Source of the DNA: Marinomonas rhodophyticola
Lineage (GTDB): Bacteria > Pseudomonadota > Gammaproteobacteria > Pseudomonadales > Marinomonadaceae
NCBI RefSeq assembly: GCF_026113935.1
Contig: NZ_JAPEUL010000004.1
Location: 124,001 to 188,000, forward strand
Direction: 5' to 3'
DNA: 64,000 bases
The notes below the pieces were generated by a model that saw only the letters and a program-made list of their open reading frames with translations, was not told where the DNA came from and searched no databases. A program made the translations under genes and the position numbers. This document shows positions 55,270 through 64,000 of this stretch, piece by piece. Position 1 is the stretch's first letter; each line of letters begins with the position of its first letter.

Positions 55270-56747
55270 ATGAATATAAATAATAACCTAGCAAAATATG
55301 CTGATTTTTCATTGCAGTATATAGATGGTGAGTGGGTGTCCGGCTCTTCATCTCGTTCCTTAGAGAATATCAATCCGTTTAATAATGATGTACTGGGTAG
55401 CATCCAACTTGCTTCATGTGATGATGTTGATAAGGCGTTTCATTGCGCTCAATCTGCGCAGATATCGTGGGCAAAAACAGATGCTGCAGAGCGAATTGGC
55501 TACATTGAGAAAGTTCTTTCTATCCTGAGCAAGCGCAAAGAAGAAATTATTGAATGGATTATTCAAGAAAGTGGCAGTACTCGTATTAAGGCGACTCTAG
55601 AATGGCAGAGTACTTATGCACTCACAAAAGAATGCATGAGTTACCCTGATCGTGTTGAAGGCAAAATAATGAGCCATCCTGTTAATGGCAAGAAGAGTTT
55701 TGTCTTTCGAGAAGCACTTGGTGTGATTGGTGTCATCAGCCCTTGGAATTTTCCTCTTTATCTCAGTATTCGTTCTATTTTCCCCGCTCTCGTGCTTGGC
55801 AATACCGTTGTTGTTAAACCTGCCAGTGACACACCTGTTACGGGGGCTTTATTGATTGCCAAAATTCTGGATGAAGCAGGGTTACCATCAGGCGTTTTCA
55901 ATGTCGTTGTAGGGGCGGGAAGTGAAATAGGTGACTATTTTTCAGCGCATAAAGTACCAAGCTTAATCTCTTTTACCGGCTCTACCGATGTGGGTCGTAA
56001 CGTTGGTCGAATTGCAACGGGTGGACAATACATTAAGCGCATAGCGTTAGAGTTGGGAGGTAACTGTCCTCTTGTTGTACTTGACGATGCGGATTTGGAT
56101 GCGGCTGTACGAGCAGCAGTACTCGGGCGCTTCTTGCACCAAGGTCAGATTTGTATGAGTACAAATAGAATCATTGTTGATAAGTCGCTTTACGCTGATT
56201 TTGCCGAGATGTTTGTTGAGCGTGTCCGTAACCTTAAGGTTGGTAATCCATTTGAAGCAGACACAATCATTGGTCCAATTATTAACAAGCAGCAACTTAA
56301 TGGCTTGCTGAATAAGATTAAGCACGCTGATGCTAGCTTAGATAAGCTGTTTGGTGGCGAGCATCAAGGTCAGCTTTTACCGCCACATGTCTATGGTAAT
56401 GTGTCTAATAGCCATGCGTTAGCACAAGATGAAGTATTTGGCCCAGTGGTGTCCCTGATTGTTGCTGATAATGAATCACATGCTTTGCAGCTTGCGAATG
56501 ACACCGAATATGGACTCTCGAGCGCAGTCTTCACTTCAGATATGGATCGAGGTATTAACTTTTCACGTGGTGTTGTCGCGGGTATGACGCACATTAATGA
56601 CATCACAATTGATGATCAGCCTAACGCTCCTTTTGGGGGGAAAAGAATTCCGGTCTTGGTCGATTTAACGGTGATTATTTAGTAGATGAATTTACGCGTA
56701 CACATTGGATTACTTGGCAGAAAGCGCACTCGAATTATCCGGTTTAA
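55270..56747 (+). pseudogene. NAD(P)-dependent aldehyde dehydrogenase, frameshifted near the 3' end
   Basis: This aldehyde dehydrogenase of about 492 residues has PWNFPLYLSIRSIFPAL, KPASDTP, FTGSTDVGRN, LELGGNCPLVV (general-base Glu) and GQICMSTNRI (catalytic Cys). It oxidises aldehydes to acids. As given, the frame ends early at 56682 because of a G6 run (56635-56640); a seventh G gives [19 protein letters not shown] and a normal ending at 56747 (SNYPV, stop). It resembles benzaldehyde or vanillin-type dehydrogenases, which would fit aromatic catabolism. The start could also be ATG 55219. Confidence 0.85.
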
Positions 56748-56832
56748 CCCTATTTGGGACCTTAGTTGGAAATATCCAGCCAAGGTCCCAATTTGAGTAT
56801 CTTTTTGACTGAATGTGAGAAGAGGGGACGAT

Positions 56833-57846
56833 ATGCAAACTGAATCCATGATGCATTTATCTACCGAAGGTATTGAAGAACAATATCGTTTATCCAATTG
56901 GGTACAGTACATTACCAATTTTGTGGGTAAGGTACTCAGATCCCTTTAAACCGGCTGAGGTAGTGCATTCTCAGCCGATAGGTAAAGGGGGATTTGAAGG
57001 TAATTTAGAAAGTGGTAGTTTAGGTAGTCTTCAGCTTTCTAGGTTGCGAGTGAGCCTCCATCGATTTAGGCGATCATTGAGTGCGCCAACCTCTTTCGCA
57101 GCCACTCCGATACTTCTCGTTGTTCAGTTGAATGGCGTCACCTGCCTAAAAAGTTCAGGGGCAAAAGACTATCTTGAACCCGGTTCTGCCTTTATTTTTG
57201 ATACTCGTAATACATTTGAGATTTCAAATGACGAGTATTCAGATCAGCTTGTTGTGGCGATACCGCGTAACAGCTTGTCATTAGCAAATGGTTTTTTTAA
57301 TACTCTAGGGCATAAGCTATGTAATGATCACGGCTTAACCAAGTTACTTTATGGTATGTTGAGTGAGTCTGTTTTTAATTATGACTCATTGAATTTAGAT
57401 TCGAAAATTAGCTTAGGTCAGTCAGTATTACAGTTGTTACCTAATATCCTAGATCAAGGCGCCGTTGAGGATATTGAGCTGTTAGGCACGTCGACAGACA
57501 TTACTACTCAGGCGGTTAAAAACTATATTGAGCAACATCTAGATGATCCATTATTAACCATAGAGCAAATAGCAGAAGCTAATAATTGCTCTGTAAGAAC
57601 CATTCATAGGTTATTTAAACACTGTGAAATGGGGGGGTTGGTCATTATATTTGGGATCGAAGATTGAGAGCGGCTGCAAGAACGCTAATTGACCCAGGAT
57701 TTAGTCATAACTCCATTACGGACATTGCTTTTAGTTGGGGGTTCAGTAGTAGCGCTCATTTCAGCCGATGTTTTAAAGCATCATACGGAATGACGCCTCG
57801 AGCCTATCGCAATGCAGAGTTACTTTTGAAAGGTAAAAATGCATAA
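56833..57846 (+). pseudogene. AraC-family regulator, two frameshifts
   Basis: Starting at ATG 56833 (after AGAGGGGA) the protein reads MQTESMMHLSTEGIEEQYRL and then breaks at GGG (56925-56927). The second frame holds an AraC-binding-like domain up to about residue 260. A missing G in G7 (57631-57637) breaks it again; eight G's give GHYIWDRRLRAAARTL and then DIAFSWGFSSSAHFSRCF, the family signature. Restored length is about 337 residues. It lies just downstream of the aldehyde dehydrogenase in the same direction and may regulate it. Confidence 0.8.
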
Positions 57847-57923
57847 CTAAAATGAGTTGCCTTGTCTGTTTATGATTTGAAAAGGGCTTGGTGATCAGCA
57901 ATCCGATACGATGACTTGTTTAT

Positions 57924-58444
57924 CTATCCATTACACACTGCTTTTAATAATAAATCATCACTTTCAAGCGGATACCACGTTGAAGTTGATGGCTGTTTTG
58001 AATCTGGGGAAGCGGTAAAAGATTGAGTGAAATCTGTTCTGGCGCCTTGTACGCAATCGACTATTTGTGGAACACGTTTCGCCATGTGGCGACGTTCAAA
58101 AAAGTACAAGTCGACTAGAACAAGGTTCGGATCAATTTTATTTTTTGCAGAATTCTCTATGTCGGCCGCGATAAAACGCAAGGTTTGTGGAAACACGTAG
58201 CTCCAAGGGCGCCAGGGGCTTCTTCTTGTACGGTTTTGACCACCACAACCCCTTCTGGCAATAAACTGGCTTGGTGATGGTACCAATCGTACTCTCCTTG
58301 GATTTGGAATCCTAACATCGCGGCACCAGCAAACACTGGAACCAGCCATTTAGGAGCGGTTTGTTTGGTCAGTTTTCTTAACATGAGCGCAATGCCTGCG
58401 CCACCAATACCGGCAAAAATGGTTGCAATGAGTTCCCAAAACAT
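57924..58444 (-). pseudogene. Small membrane protein of unknown function, frameshifted
   Basis: The minus strand from ATG 58444 reads two hydrophobic helices (FWELIATIFAGIGGAGIAL and LVPVFAGAAMLGFQI), then EYDWYHHQASLLPEGVVVVK. The frame changes near 58220-58226; adding one A in GAAGAAG gives RSPWRPWSYVFPQTLRFIA and a soluble tail ending near 57924. Expected length is about 173 residues. I do not recognise a named family. It lies downstream of the symporter operon on the same strand, so it may be a helper, but it has its own TATAAT box. Confidence 0.6.
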
Positions 58445-58482
58445 AAGTCTTCTCTTGTTTGAATTTGAAATTGTGGATTCTT

Positions 58483-58523
58483 ATTATAGGGAGATTGGGT
58501 CTCACAAAGAAGTGAGACCCAAT
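58483..58523 (-). terminator. Perfect 12-bp hairpin and possible promoter upstream of the small membrane protein
   Basis: ATTGGGTCTCAC (58494-58505) pairs with GTGAGACCCAAT (58512-58523) around a 6-base loop, 25 bases after the symporter stop. No T run follows on the minus strand. Just beyond it, on the minus strand, is a consensus TATAAT (58483-58488) with only a weak -35 candidate (TTCTTT) inside the loop 17 bases upstream. The site may both end one transcript and start another. Confidence 0.5.
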
Positions 58524-58547
58524 GCTTTAAGATGTGCTTTTTAACCC

Positions 58548-60315
58548 TTAGTGGTCAACAGCACCGCCGGCACCTTGAGGATAGCGTACGCTTTCAACGA
58601 GGTCTTGGATTTCTTTTGGTGGTGGCGCTGTCATCGAAGAGACAGTAAATGCAACCACAAAGTTAATCACCGCACCAATGGCACCGAATGACAGTGGTGA
58701 TACTCCGAACCACCAATTATCAGGGGTATTGGCGAATGACGCAGTGCCTGGAATAAAGAACCAACCAAGGAATAAGAAGATATAAACCAAGGTCGAGATC
58801 AGGCCGGCTAGCATGCCAGCGACAGCTCCAGCGCTGTTCACACGTTTCGAGAAAATCCCCATCATCAGTGCTGGGAAAATAGACGCTGCCGCAATACCAA
58901 ATGCTAATGCCACTACTTGAGCCGCGAAGCCTGGTGGGTTCATACCAAGATAGGTTGCTACGGCAATGGCCACGAACATGGATACCCTTGCAACTCTTAG
59001 TTCTCCTTTATCACTAATATTAGGGTTTATCGAGCCTTTAATTAAGTCATGACTGATGGCCGATGATATTGCTAACAGTAGACCTGCCGCCGTTGAGAGT
59101 GCAGCTGCTAAGCCACCTGCTGCAATCAGACCAATTACCCAACCTGGAAGGTTCGCAATCTCTGGGTTCGCTAATACAAGAATGTCACCGTTAACGGTTA
59201 ACTCATTACCTTCCCAACCACGCGCTGTTGCTTCCTCTTTAAATGCCGGAACATCGTTGTAGAACTGAATACGACCATCCGCATTTTTATCATCAAACTT
59301 GATTAAACCTGTGGTTTCCCATGTTTGCATCCAGTCAGGACGTTCCGCGTATTCAACGGGTTGTTCTGTTGGACCAGATGGGTAAATAGTGGTTAACAGA
59401 TTCAAGCGAGCCATAGACGCAACCGCAGGAGCCGTTAGGTATAGCAAGGCGATAAAAACTAGCGCCCAACCTGCAGACCAGCGTGCATCAGCGACTTTTG
59501 GTACAGTGAAGAAGCGAATGATAACGTGTGGTAAACCGGCCGTACCTATCATTAATGATAGCGTAAACAGAACCATGTTTAGTTTGTTATCCACATCAGC
59601 CGTGTAATCTCTGAAACCAAGCTCACGAACTACTTCATCTAGCTTCTGTAACAAAGGCACACCAGACTCAGTATGATTAGAGAAAAGACCGATAGCAGGA
59701 ATGACCGAATCGGTTAGCTGTAAAGAGATGAATACCGCAGGAATGGTATAAGCGATAATGAGCACCACATACTGCGCAACTTGCGTATAAGTGATACCTT
59801 TCATGCCGCCTAAAACAGCATAGAAGAATACAACAACCGCAGCGATCAAAAGACCGGTATTGTTATCAACTTCTAAGAAGCGAGAGAAGGCTACCCCAGC
59901 GCCCGTCATTTGACCGATGACGTACGTGACTGATGCGATGATTAAACAGGCAACTGCTACCAGACGAGCGGTACTGCTGTAGAAGCGATCACCGATGAAG
60001 TCTGGCACAGTAAATTTTCCGAACTTACGCAAATAAGGTGCGAGCAACATAGCCAGTAGAACATAACCCCCTGTCCAGCCCATTAGATACGTTGAGTTTG
60101 CATAACCGCCCGCCGCGATTAAGCCCGCCATAGAAATAAAAGAGGCTGCAGACATCCAGTCCGCTGCTGTTGCCATACCGTTTAATACCGGATGGACACC
60201 ACCACCAGCCACATAAAACTCTTTTGTCGATCCGGCTCGAGTCTCAAATGGCAATACCGAAGTAAAGCGCAAAGGAGCCGCCAACGAACAATAGGTTGAT
60301 AGTAAATTGATCCAT
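58548..60315 (-). pseudogene. Sodium:solute symporter, large subunit of the DUF4212-linked (VC_2705) type, frameshifted
   Basis: From ATG 60315 the minus strand reads MDQFTINLLFVGGSFALYFG, IAI, then a stop. Removing one base near 60244 gives WTRAGSTKEFYVAGGGVHP and joins a 570-residue open frame. The restored protein is about 588 residues with the SSF-family layout of about 13 helices. A long loop between helices (GPTEQPVEYAERPDWMQ, DKNADGRIQFYNDVPAF) is typical of the VC_2705 subgroup. It is 5 bases from the DUF4212 gene upstream, its usual small partner. The pair probably imports acetate-like or other organic acids with Na+; the substrate is not proven. Confidence 0.87.
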
Positions 60316-60320
60316 ACGAC

Positions 60321-60581
60321 TTACTCCTGAAGGCCAAATTCTTCATCAAGTTTGTTCATTCTCCAAGCGTAGAAGAAGGTCAACAAGATGAATACAAGAA
60401 TAGAGCCCTGCTGAGCAAACCAGAAACCTAGATCGGTTCCTCCGATTTGAATGCCTGAGAGCATAGGACGAAGTAAAATGGCACAACCATAGGATGCTAG
60501 CGCCCAAACCACCAAGCTACCTAATATGAGCCTGAGGTTGGCTTGCCAGTATTTTTCTGCATTAATGTTATGATCTGACAC
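60321..60581 (-). CDS. DUF4212 small symporter subunit
   Basis: This 86-residue protein has two hydrophobic helices (LRLILGSLVVWALASYG and GSILVFILLTFFYAWRM) and the family start YWQANLRL. It begins with GTG 60581 after AAGGAG. DUF4212 proteins pair with VC_2705-type sodium:solute symporters and are probably an essential subunit. The pair is in the usual order. Confidence 0.92.
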   Translation of the reverse strand: MSDHNINAEKYWQANLRLILGSLVVWALASYGCAILLRPMLSGIQIGGTDLGFWFAQQGSILVFILLTFFYAWRMNKLDEEFGLQE

Positions 60582-60736
60582 GGTAGATCTCCTTATAATT
60601 ATTTTTATACGCCTTGTTAATTTAGCAGGCGTTTGTCTAATAAGAAGTCAGACTTTAGTCGCATAGTGCGATTTTTAACCGCGATGTCTTTGTGCGTGAA
60701 TCGTGTAATAAAAACGAGAAAGTAAGAGTAGATACA

Positions 60737-61396
60737 ATGTATAAAGAGATTAAACAGAAGATTCTTTCGGTTTGCGCAGAAAAAATCAGGAAAAAGGGCG
60801 AAAACGTTCAGGTATCGTTTTATGCTTTTTTTGCCAATAAAAACGATGATCCAAAGACCTTGATGGCGATTGCTCGCTGGTGGATAGAAGGACATCAATT
60901 GAATCATTTTGAAAAAGCCACCAAAGTTTATTCCTTGGTCGCATCACTTGATGATGCCTCTGCCTTTCAATTGCCTGCAGTTCAACAAGACAAAGGTCTC
61001 AATCACCTGACCTTGAGTGTTACCAATCTTGAGGCTTCGCTTCATTTTTATTGTGATCTGCTTGGTTTTAAAGGTGAGGTACGCTGGAATAAGGGGGCTT
61101 ACTTGTCGTATGGCAATTGTTGGCTCTGTTTGTCATTAGGTGAAGCGAAACCCAGTCAGGACTATACGCATTTTGCGCTTAGTTTTGATGCTCTAGCCAT
61201 AGCTTGTATTCAGAAAAAAGCAGCGCTTAAAGCGGTAAAAATCTGGCAAGAAAACACGAGTGAGGGAGATTCTTTATACATTAAAGATCCAGATGGGCAT
61301 AAACTTGAACTTCACGCAGGATCTCTGGCAACCCGACTTGAATCTTTAATAGCCAAACCTTATGAAGGACTGATTTGGATGGAGCCGTCTTTATGA
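60737..61396 (+). CDS. FosA-like VOC protein fused to an unfamiliar N-terminal domain
   Basis: From ATG 60737 this is a 219-residue protein. The C-terminal 135 residues match FosA-type glutathione transferases: LNHLTLSVTNLEASLHFYCD, WLCLSLGEA, YTHFALSF, ENTSEGDSLYIKDPDGHKLE and ARLESLIAKPYEG-like ending. FosA inactivates fosfomycin using glutathione with Mn2+ and K+; the first-module His and the DGHKLELH Glu are present. Residues 1-85 (MYKEIKQKILSVCAEKIRKK and onward) form a separate helical segment that I do not recognise. No internal ATG could start a free FosA, so it is a true fusion or a sequence error. Resistance is inferred, not shown. Confidence 0.78.
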   Translation: MYKEIKQKILSVCAEKIRKKGENVQVSFYAFFANKNDDPKTLMAIARWWIEGHQLNHFEKATKVYSLVASLDDASAFQLPAVQQDKGLNHLTLSVTNLEASLHFYCDLLGFKGEVRWNKGAYLSYGNCWLCLSLGEAKPSQDYTHFALSFDALAIACIQKKAALKAVKIWQENTSEGDSLYIKDPDGHKLELHAGSLATRLESLIAKPYEGLIWMEPSL

Positions 61397-61818
61397 CAAT
61401 GATAAAGCATTCTTTTACCATTCAAGTGATTTGTGCCGAAGAGACATTGACGATTCGGCAGAGTGTGCTTTGGCCTGACAAATCGATTGATTTTTGTCGG
61501 ATTAGCGACGACGAAGAAGGGGAGCATTTTGGTGTGTTTATGGGCAGTAGCCTAGTGTCAGTGGCTTCTGTGTTTTATGATGGCAGATCAGCAAGACTGA
61601 GAAAGTTTGCCACACTATCTGAGTATCAAGGTCAAGGAATTGGTAGCTTGCTGCTAACTTCTATCATCGAGCAACTTAATAGACAAACGCTGACTTATTT
61701 TTGGTGTGATGCCCGTGAAAGCGCAATGACTTTTTATGAAAAGTTCGGTATGACAAGCCAAGGTGAGCGATTTTATAAAGGTGATATTCCTTATCGCAAA
61801 ATGTCCTTAACATTCTAA
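61393..61818 (+). CDS. GNAT-family N-acetyltransferase
   Basis: This 141-residue protein has the acetyl-CoA loop YQGQGIGSLLL (motif A, Q/RxxGxG/A) and a C-terminal AMTFYEKFGMTSQGERF. It starts at ATG 61393, overlapping the FosA-like stop by four bases (ATGA), with GGAG 8 bases upstream. Its target amine is unknown; co-expression with a FosA-like protein might indicate a detoxification pair. Confidence 0.88.
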   Translation: MTMIKHSFTIQVICAEETLTIRQSVLWPDKSIDFCRISDDEEGEHFGVFMGSSLVSVASVFYDGRSARLRKFATLSEYQGQGIGSLLLTSIIEQLNRQTLTYFWCDARESAMTFYEKFGMTSQGERFYKGDIPYRKMSLTF

Positions 61819-61836
61819 GAGATAGAGAGGTAATGG

Positions 61837-62295
61837 GTGATTCAAGCAATTTTCGTGTCGAAAAAATCAAAACAGTCTCAGATTGGGATTGATGCTGTGA
61901 AAGTCGATGCGGGCAAAGGCATTGTCGGTGATCGATATTATGGCAAGAAGGGCACAGATGGCCCCAATATTACCTTTGTGGAAAGTGAAGAAATTGCCGC
62001 TTTTAATGCGAATTTCGGGCAAAGTATTGGGCTTTCTGCCACCCGACGCAACATAGTGACCCAAGGTGTGCGACTTAACCAGCTGGTTGGGCAAGAGTTT
62101 TCCATTGGCGATGTGCGTTTTTATGGCGTGGAGCTTTGTGAACCTTGTGGTTCGTTAGGGAAATCCCTAGCCAATGATTCTATTTCATCACCGCAGGTCG
62201 TTAGAGCTTGGTTACGTCGTGGCGGTTTACGAGCAAACGTATTGAGCACCGGTATTTTGCGTACTGGCATGCAGTTTAATTTGATCCAGAAATGA
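61837..62295 (+). CDS. MOSC-domain protein
   Basis: This 152-residue single-domain MOSC protein has KGIVGDRYYGKKG, TRRNIVTQGVRLNQLVGQEF and the metal/sulfur Cys in LCEPCGSLGK. MOSC domains occur in molybdenum-cofactor sulfurases, YiiM and amidoxime-reducing proteins, usually handling sulfur or metal-sulfur groups. It starts with GTG 61837 (GAGAGG upstream); ATG 61833 is out of frame. A neighbouring class-V aminotransferase-fold protein on the other strand could supply sulfur, but that is speculative. Confidence 0.88.
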   Translation: MIQAIFVSKKSKQSQIGIDAVKVDAGKGIVGDRYYGKKGTDGPNITFVESEEIAAFNANFGQSIGLSATRRNIVTQGVRLNQLVGQEFSIGDVRFYGVELCEPCGSLGKSLANDSISSPQVVRAWLRRGGLRANVLSTGILRTGMQFNLIQK

Positions 62296-62327
62296 GCCAA
62301 TGAGAAAATTTATTAGCTCATTTCTGG
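62286..62327. terminator. Bidirectional hairpin between MOSC and the aminotransferase-fold gene
   Basis: CCAGAAATGAGC (62286-62297) pairs perfectly with GCTCATTTCTGG (62316-62327) around an 18-base loop. It overlaps the MOSC stop codon and lies 10 bases before the convergent gene's stop. The flanks lack a clear T run, so termination is likely but not certain. Confidence 0.6.
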
Positions 62328-62336
62328 CTTGTCTAA

Positions 62337-64000
62337 TTAAACAATATCCTCTGCTAACACAAAGCGTTTAATGTCGTTAAATTCTTTATTAAATGGTTGT
62401 GGCTGTGGTGTGTATTTTCCAGCCAAACAACTTCGAACGATTGCTTCCGCTTGCGTTAGGTAAGTACGTCTATCTTCTGTCGAGCTTGCATTGTGCTCTG
62501 CTGTTGATGGTTGTTGCCACAGCAAATCGGCCAGTGACTTAGGTGTGTTGGATTGCCCTTGGAAACGCCACAAATCGGCCGTTTGGTCATAAGCGTAATA
62601 GGGTAATAACTTGATGCCGTGTTTGGCTACAAAATCAATGGCTTGTAAAATAAACTTGGCTTCATCATCGTCTAAGAAATAATTCAAATTGAAGCGAACC
62701 CAACCTGGTTTAACCAGTTTTTCGCCTTTTTTCAGGGCTTCTTGAATGCGTTCTGATTCCGTTGTGTCTATGCCCAAAAGCTGGTGTCCATAGGGACCCG
62801 CGCAGGAGCAACCGCCGCGAACTTGGATACCAAATACATCATTTAAGACAGCCGTAATAAAACCATGATGTAAATAGCCAAATTTGGTATTGATGCGAAA
62901 CGCGGTAATCGACAAACGGGCGGCATCAGCATGACCTAATCGCTCAATATTGGGGTGATTGTGCCAATGTTTGTCAATCTGTTGTACTAGCTCGTGTTCA
63001 CGGGCCTCAATGACGTTTTCGCCCACAGCTTGTTTGAGCTGAAACACCAAGCCAGCGCGAATCGATTCGATAATGCCGGGCGTACCCCCTTCTTCTCGAC
63101 GAACGCCAACGGGCAAAAAAGTATGGTCCTCCGGTGTGACAAAAGACACGGTACCGCCGCCAATAAGACTGGGTTTTTGGTTAGTTATAATAGCTTTTTT
63201 GACCACCAGAATCCCCTGGAGTCCCTGGTCCGCCGATAAACTTATGGGTTGAGAAAAACATGGCGTCTTTGGCCAGTATTTTGTCTGCGCTTGGATTCAT
63301 ATCCAGCGCCACATACAGGCGCGGCGGCGGCAAAGTCCCAAAAAGCGAGGGCGTTATAGCGATGTAGCAAGGCGGTAATCGCATCCTGGTCGCATAAAAT
63401 CCCTGTGACATTGGATGCGGCGCTGAAACTACCGATGAGGCGTCTATTTTGATTCGCCAGTAATTGCTCTTCTAAGGAGATTAAACAAACGCCACCGTCT
63501 TTTGATTCTGGGATTCTGATTACTTCAATACCCAGCTCTCGCCACGATAATTCATTGGAGTGATGTTCATAAGGTCCAATAAAAACGCATACATCTGATT
63601 TGTCAGATTCACTCAATTGACGTAAGCCTAATTGGCTAATTAAGGTGTTAATCGCGCTGGTGGCGCCACTGCCACAAAATATCACCAAGTCTTCGGCTGA
63701 GGCGTTAACGGCGTCTCGAATTTGTTGTCGAGCCTGCTCGCGAAAGGCGGTGGTTTGTTGGCCTGTAGCGTTGGCTTCGGTGTGCGTATTGGCGTACAGC
63801 GGTAAGACATGTTGACGAATGGCGTCTTCGATAAAATCCAGACTGCGGCCAGAAGCGGTATAGTCAGCGTAAGTTAAGGTTCTTGCGCCAAAAGGGGTAT
63901 GAATTTGTGTATTTTTGCCGATGATGCTGTCGCGAATGCGGGCAAGCAAAGCCTCTTGATTGGATGGGGTTGTGGTATTTTGCTCTCGTGTTCCTTGATT
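62337..64000 (-). pseudogene. Class-V aminotransferase-fold PLP enzyme (cysteine-desulfurase-like), two frameshifts, 5' end cut by window
   Basis: The minus strand is open to the window edge, so the start is not seen; the first recognisable part is FGARTLTYADYTASGRSLDF. The conserved parts are HTEANATG, GSGATSAINTL, GPYEHHSNELSWRE, FSTHKFIGGPGTPG with the PLP-binding Lys, and GGCSCAGPYGH. Two breaks occur: an extra base at about 63316 (repair gives AAAAPYVALDMNPS) and an extra G in GGGG at 63213-63216 (repair gives GTPGILVVKKAI). At least 550 residues are encoded. Proteins like this transfer or release sulfur or epimerise amines; the exact reaction is unknown. Confidence 0.8.

Noticed and set aside
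1..64000. CRISPR arrays, tRNA or rRNA genes, insertion sequences, integrases
   Set aside because: I saw no regularly spaced repeats, no tRNA-like cloverleaf or rRNA sequence, and no transposase or integrase motifs in any frame.

Overview
The window looks like a chromosomal stretch of a marine gammaproteobacterium, most likely an Oceanospirillales member such as Marinomonas. That guess rests on the moderately AT-rich composition, the TRAP, DUF1302/DUF1329 and DUF4212-symporter gene content, and the LysR-rich aromatic catabolism. It is an inference from gene content; no database was searched. Most of the window (about 1-57.9 kb) is an accessory catabolic island. The last 6 kb looks like ordinary chromosome.

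Layout. (1) 0-2 kb: a cut-off LysR gene divergent from an RraA/HMG-aldolase-type gene and a GltS-type symporter. (2) 2.3-8 kb: a degraded LysR tail, an AraC regulator divergent from a flavin monooxygenase, then a cysteine-type sulfatase with its radical-SAM maturase. (3) 8.4-26.6 kb: a large catabolic and transport block. It holds two paralogous FrsA-type alpha/beta hydrolases, a cyclase-family hydrolase, a LysR regulator, DUF1302 and DUF1329 envelope proteins, a VOC dioxygenase, an MFS carrier, a Ycf48-like protein, an MMPL/RND protein, a Rieske protein, a flavin monooxygenase, a cupin, a fumarylacetoacetate-hydrolase (FAH) protein, an epimerase-like dehydrogenase and an SDR. (4) 26.7-36.5 kb: a second module with LysR, beta-barrel protein, MFS, carotenoid-oxygenase family enzyme, GST, HbpS-like protein, MhpA-like monooxygenase, VOC, FAH and the fossil tail of an SDR. 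(5) 36.6-43.2 kb: a TetR-controlled tripartite RND efflux system. (6) 43.3-57.8 kb: a third module with IclR, FAH, VOC, MhpA-like monooxygenase, two tandem TRAP binding proteins plus DctQ and DctM, an NTF2-like protein, an outer-membrane channel, MFS, aldehyde dehydrogenase and AraC. (7) 57.9-64 kb: a DUF4212/sodium:solute symporter pair with a small membrane protein, a FosA-like fusion protein, a GNAT, a MOSC protein and a class-V aminotransferase-fold protein running off the end.

How it fits together. Modules 3, 4 and 6 each combine a flavin hydroxylase, an FAH-type C-C hydrolase and dedicated transporters under a local regulator, and each has a VOC-type ring-cleavage candidate. This suggests three parallel routes for ring hydroxylation, extradiol cleavage and hydrolysis of different phenolic compounds. 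RraA/GltS could process and import downstream C5-C6 acids. The sulfatase could unmask sulfated phenolics, and the RND pump could relieve toxicity. Substrates cannot be read from the sequence.

A major caveat: I found about 18 single-base frameshifts in 16 genes. Most are repaired by adding or removing one base in a short homopolymer. They look more like uncorrected sequencing errors than real decay. Those genes are typed pseudogene because the sequence as given is not intact, but many are probably functional. Two other loci (the LysR tail near 2.3 kb and the SDR tail near 36.5 kb) are genuine fossils.
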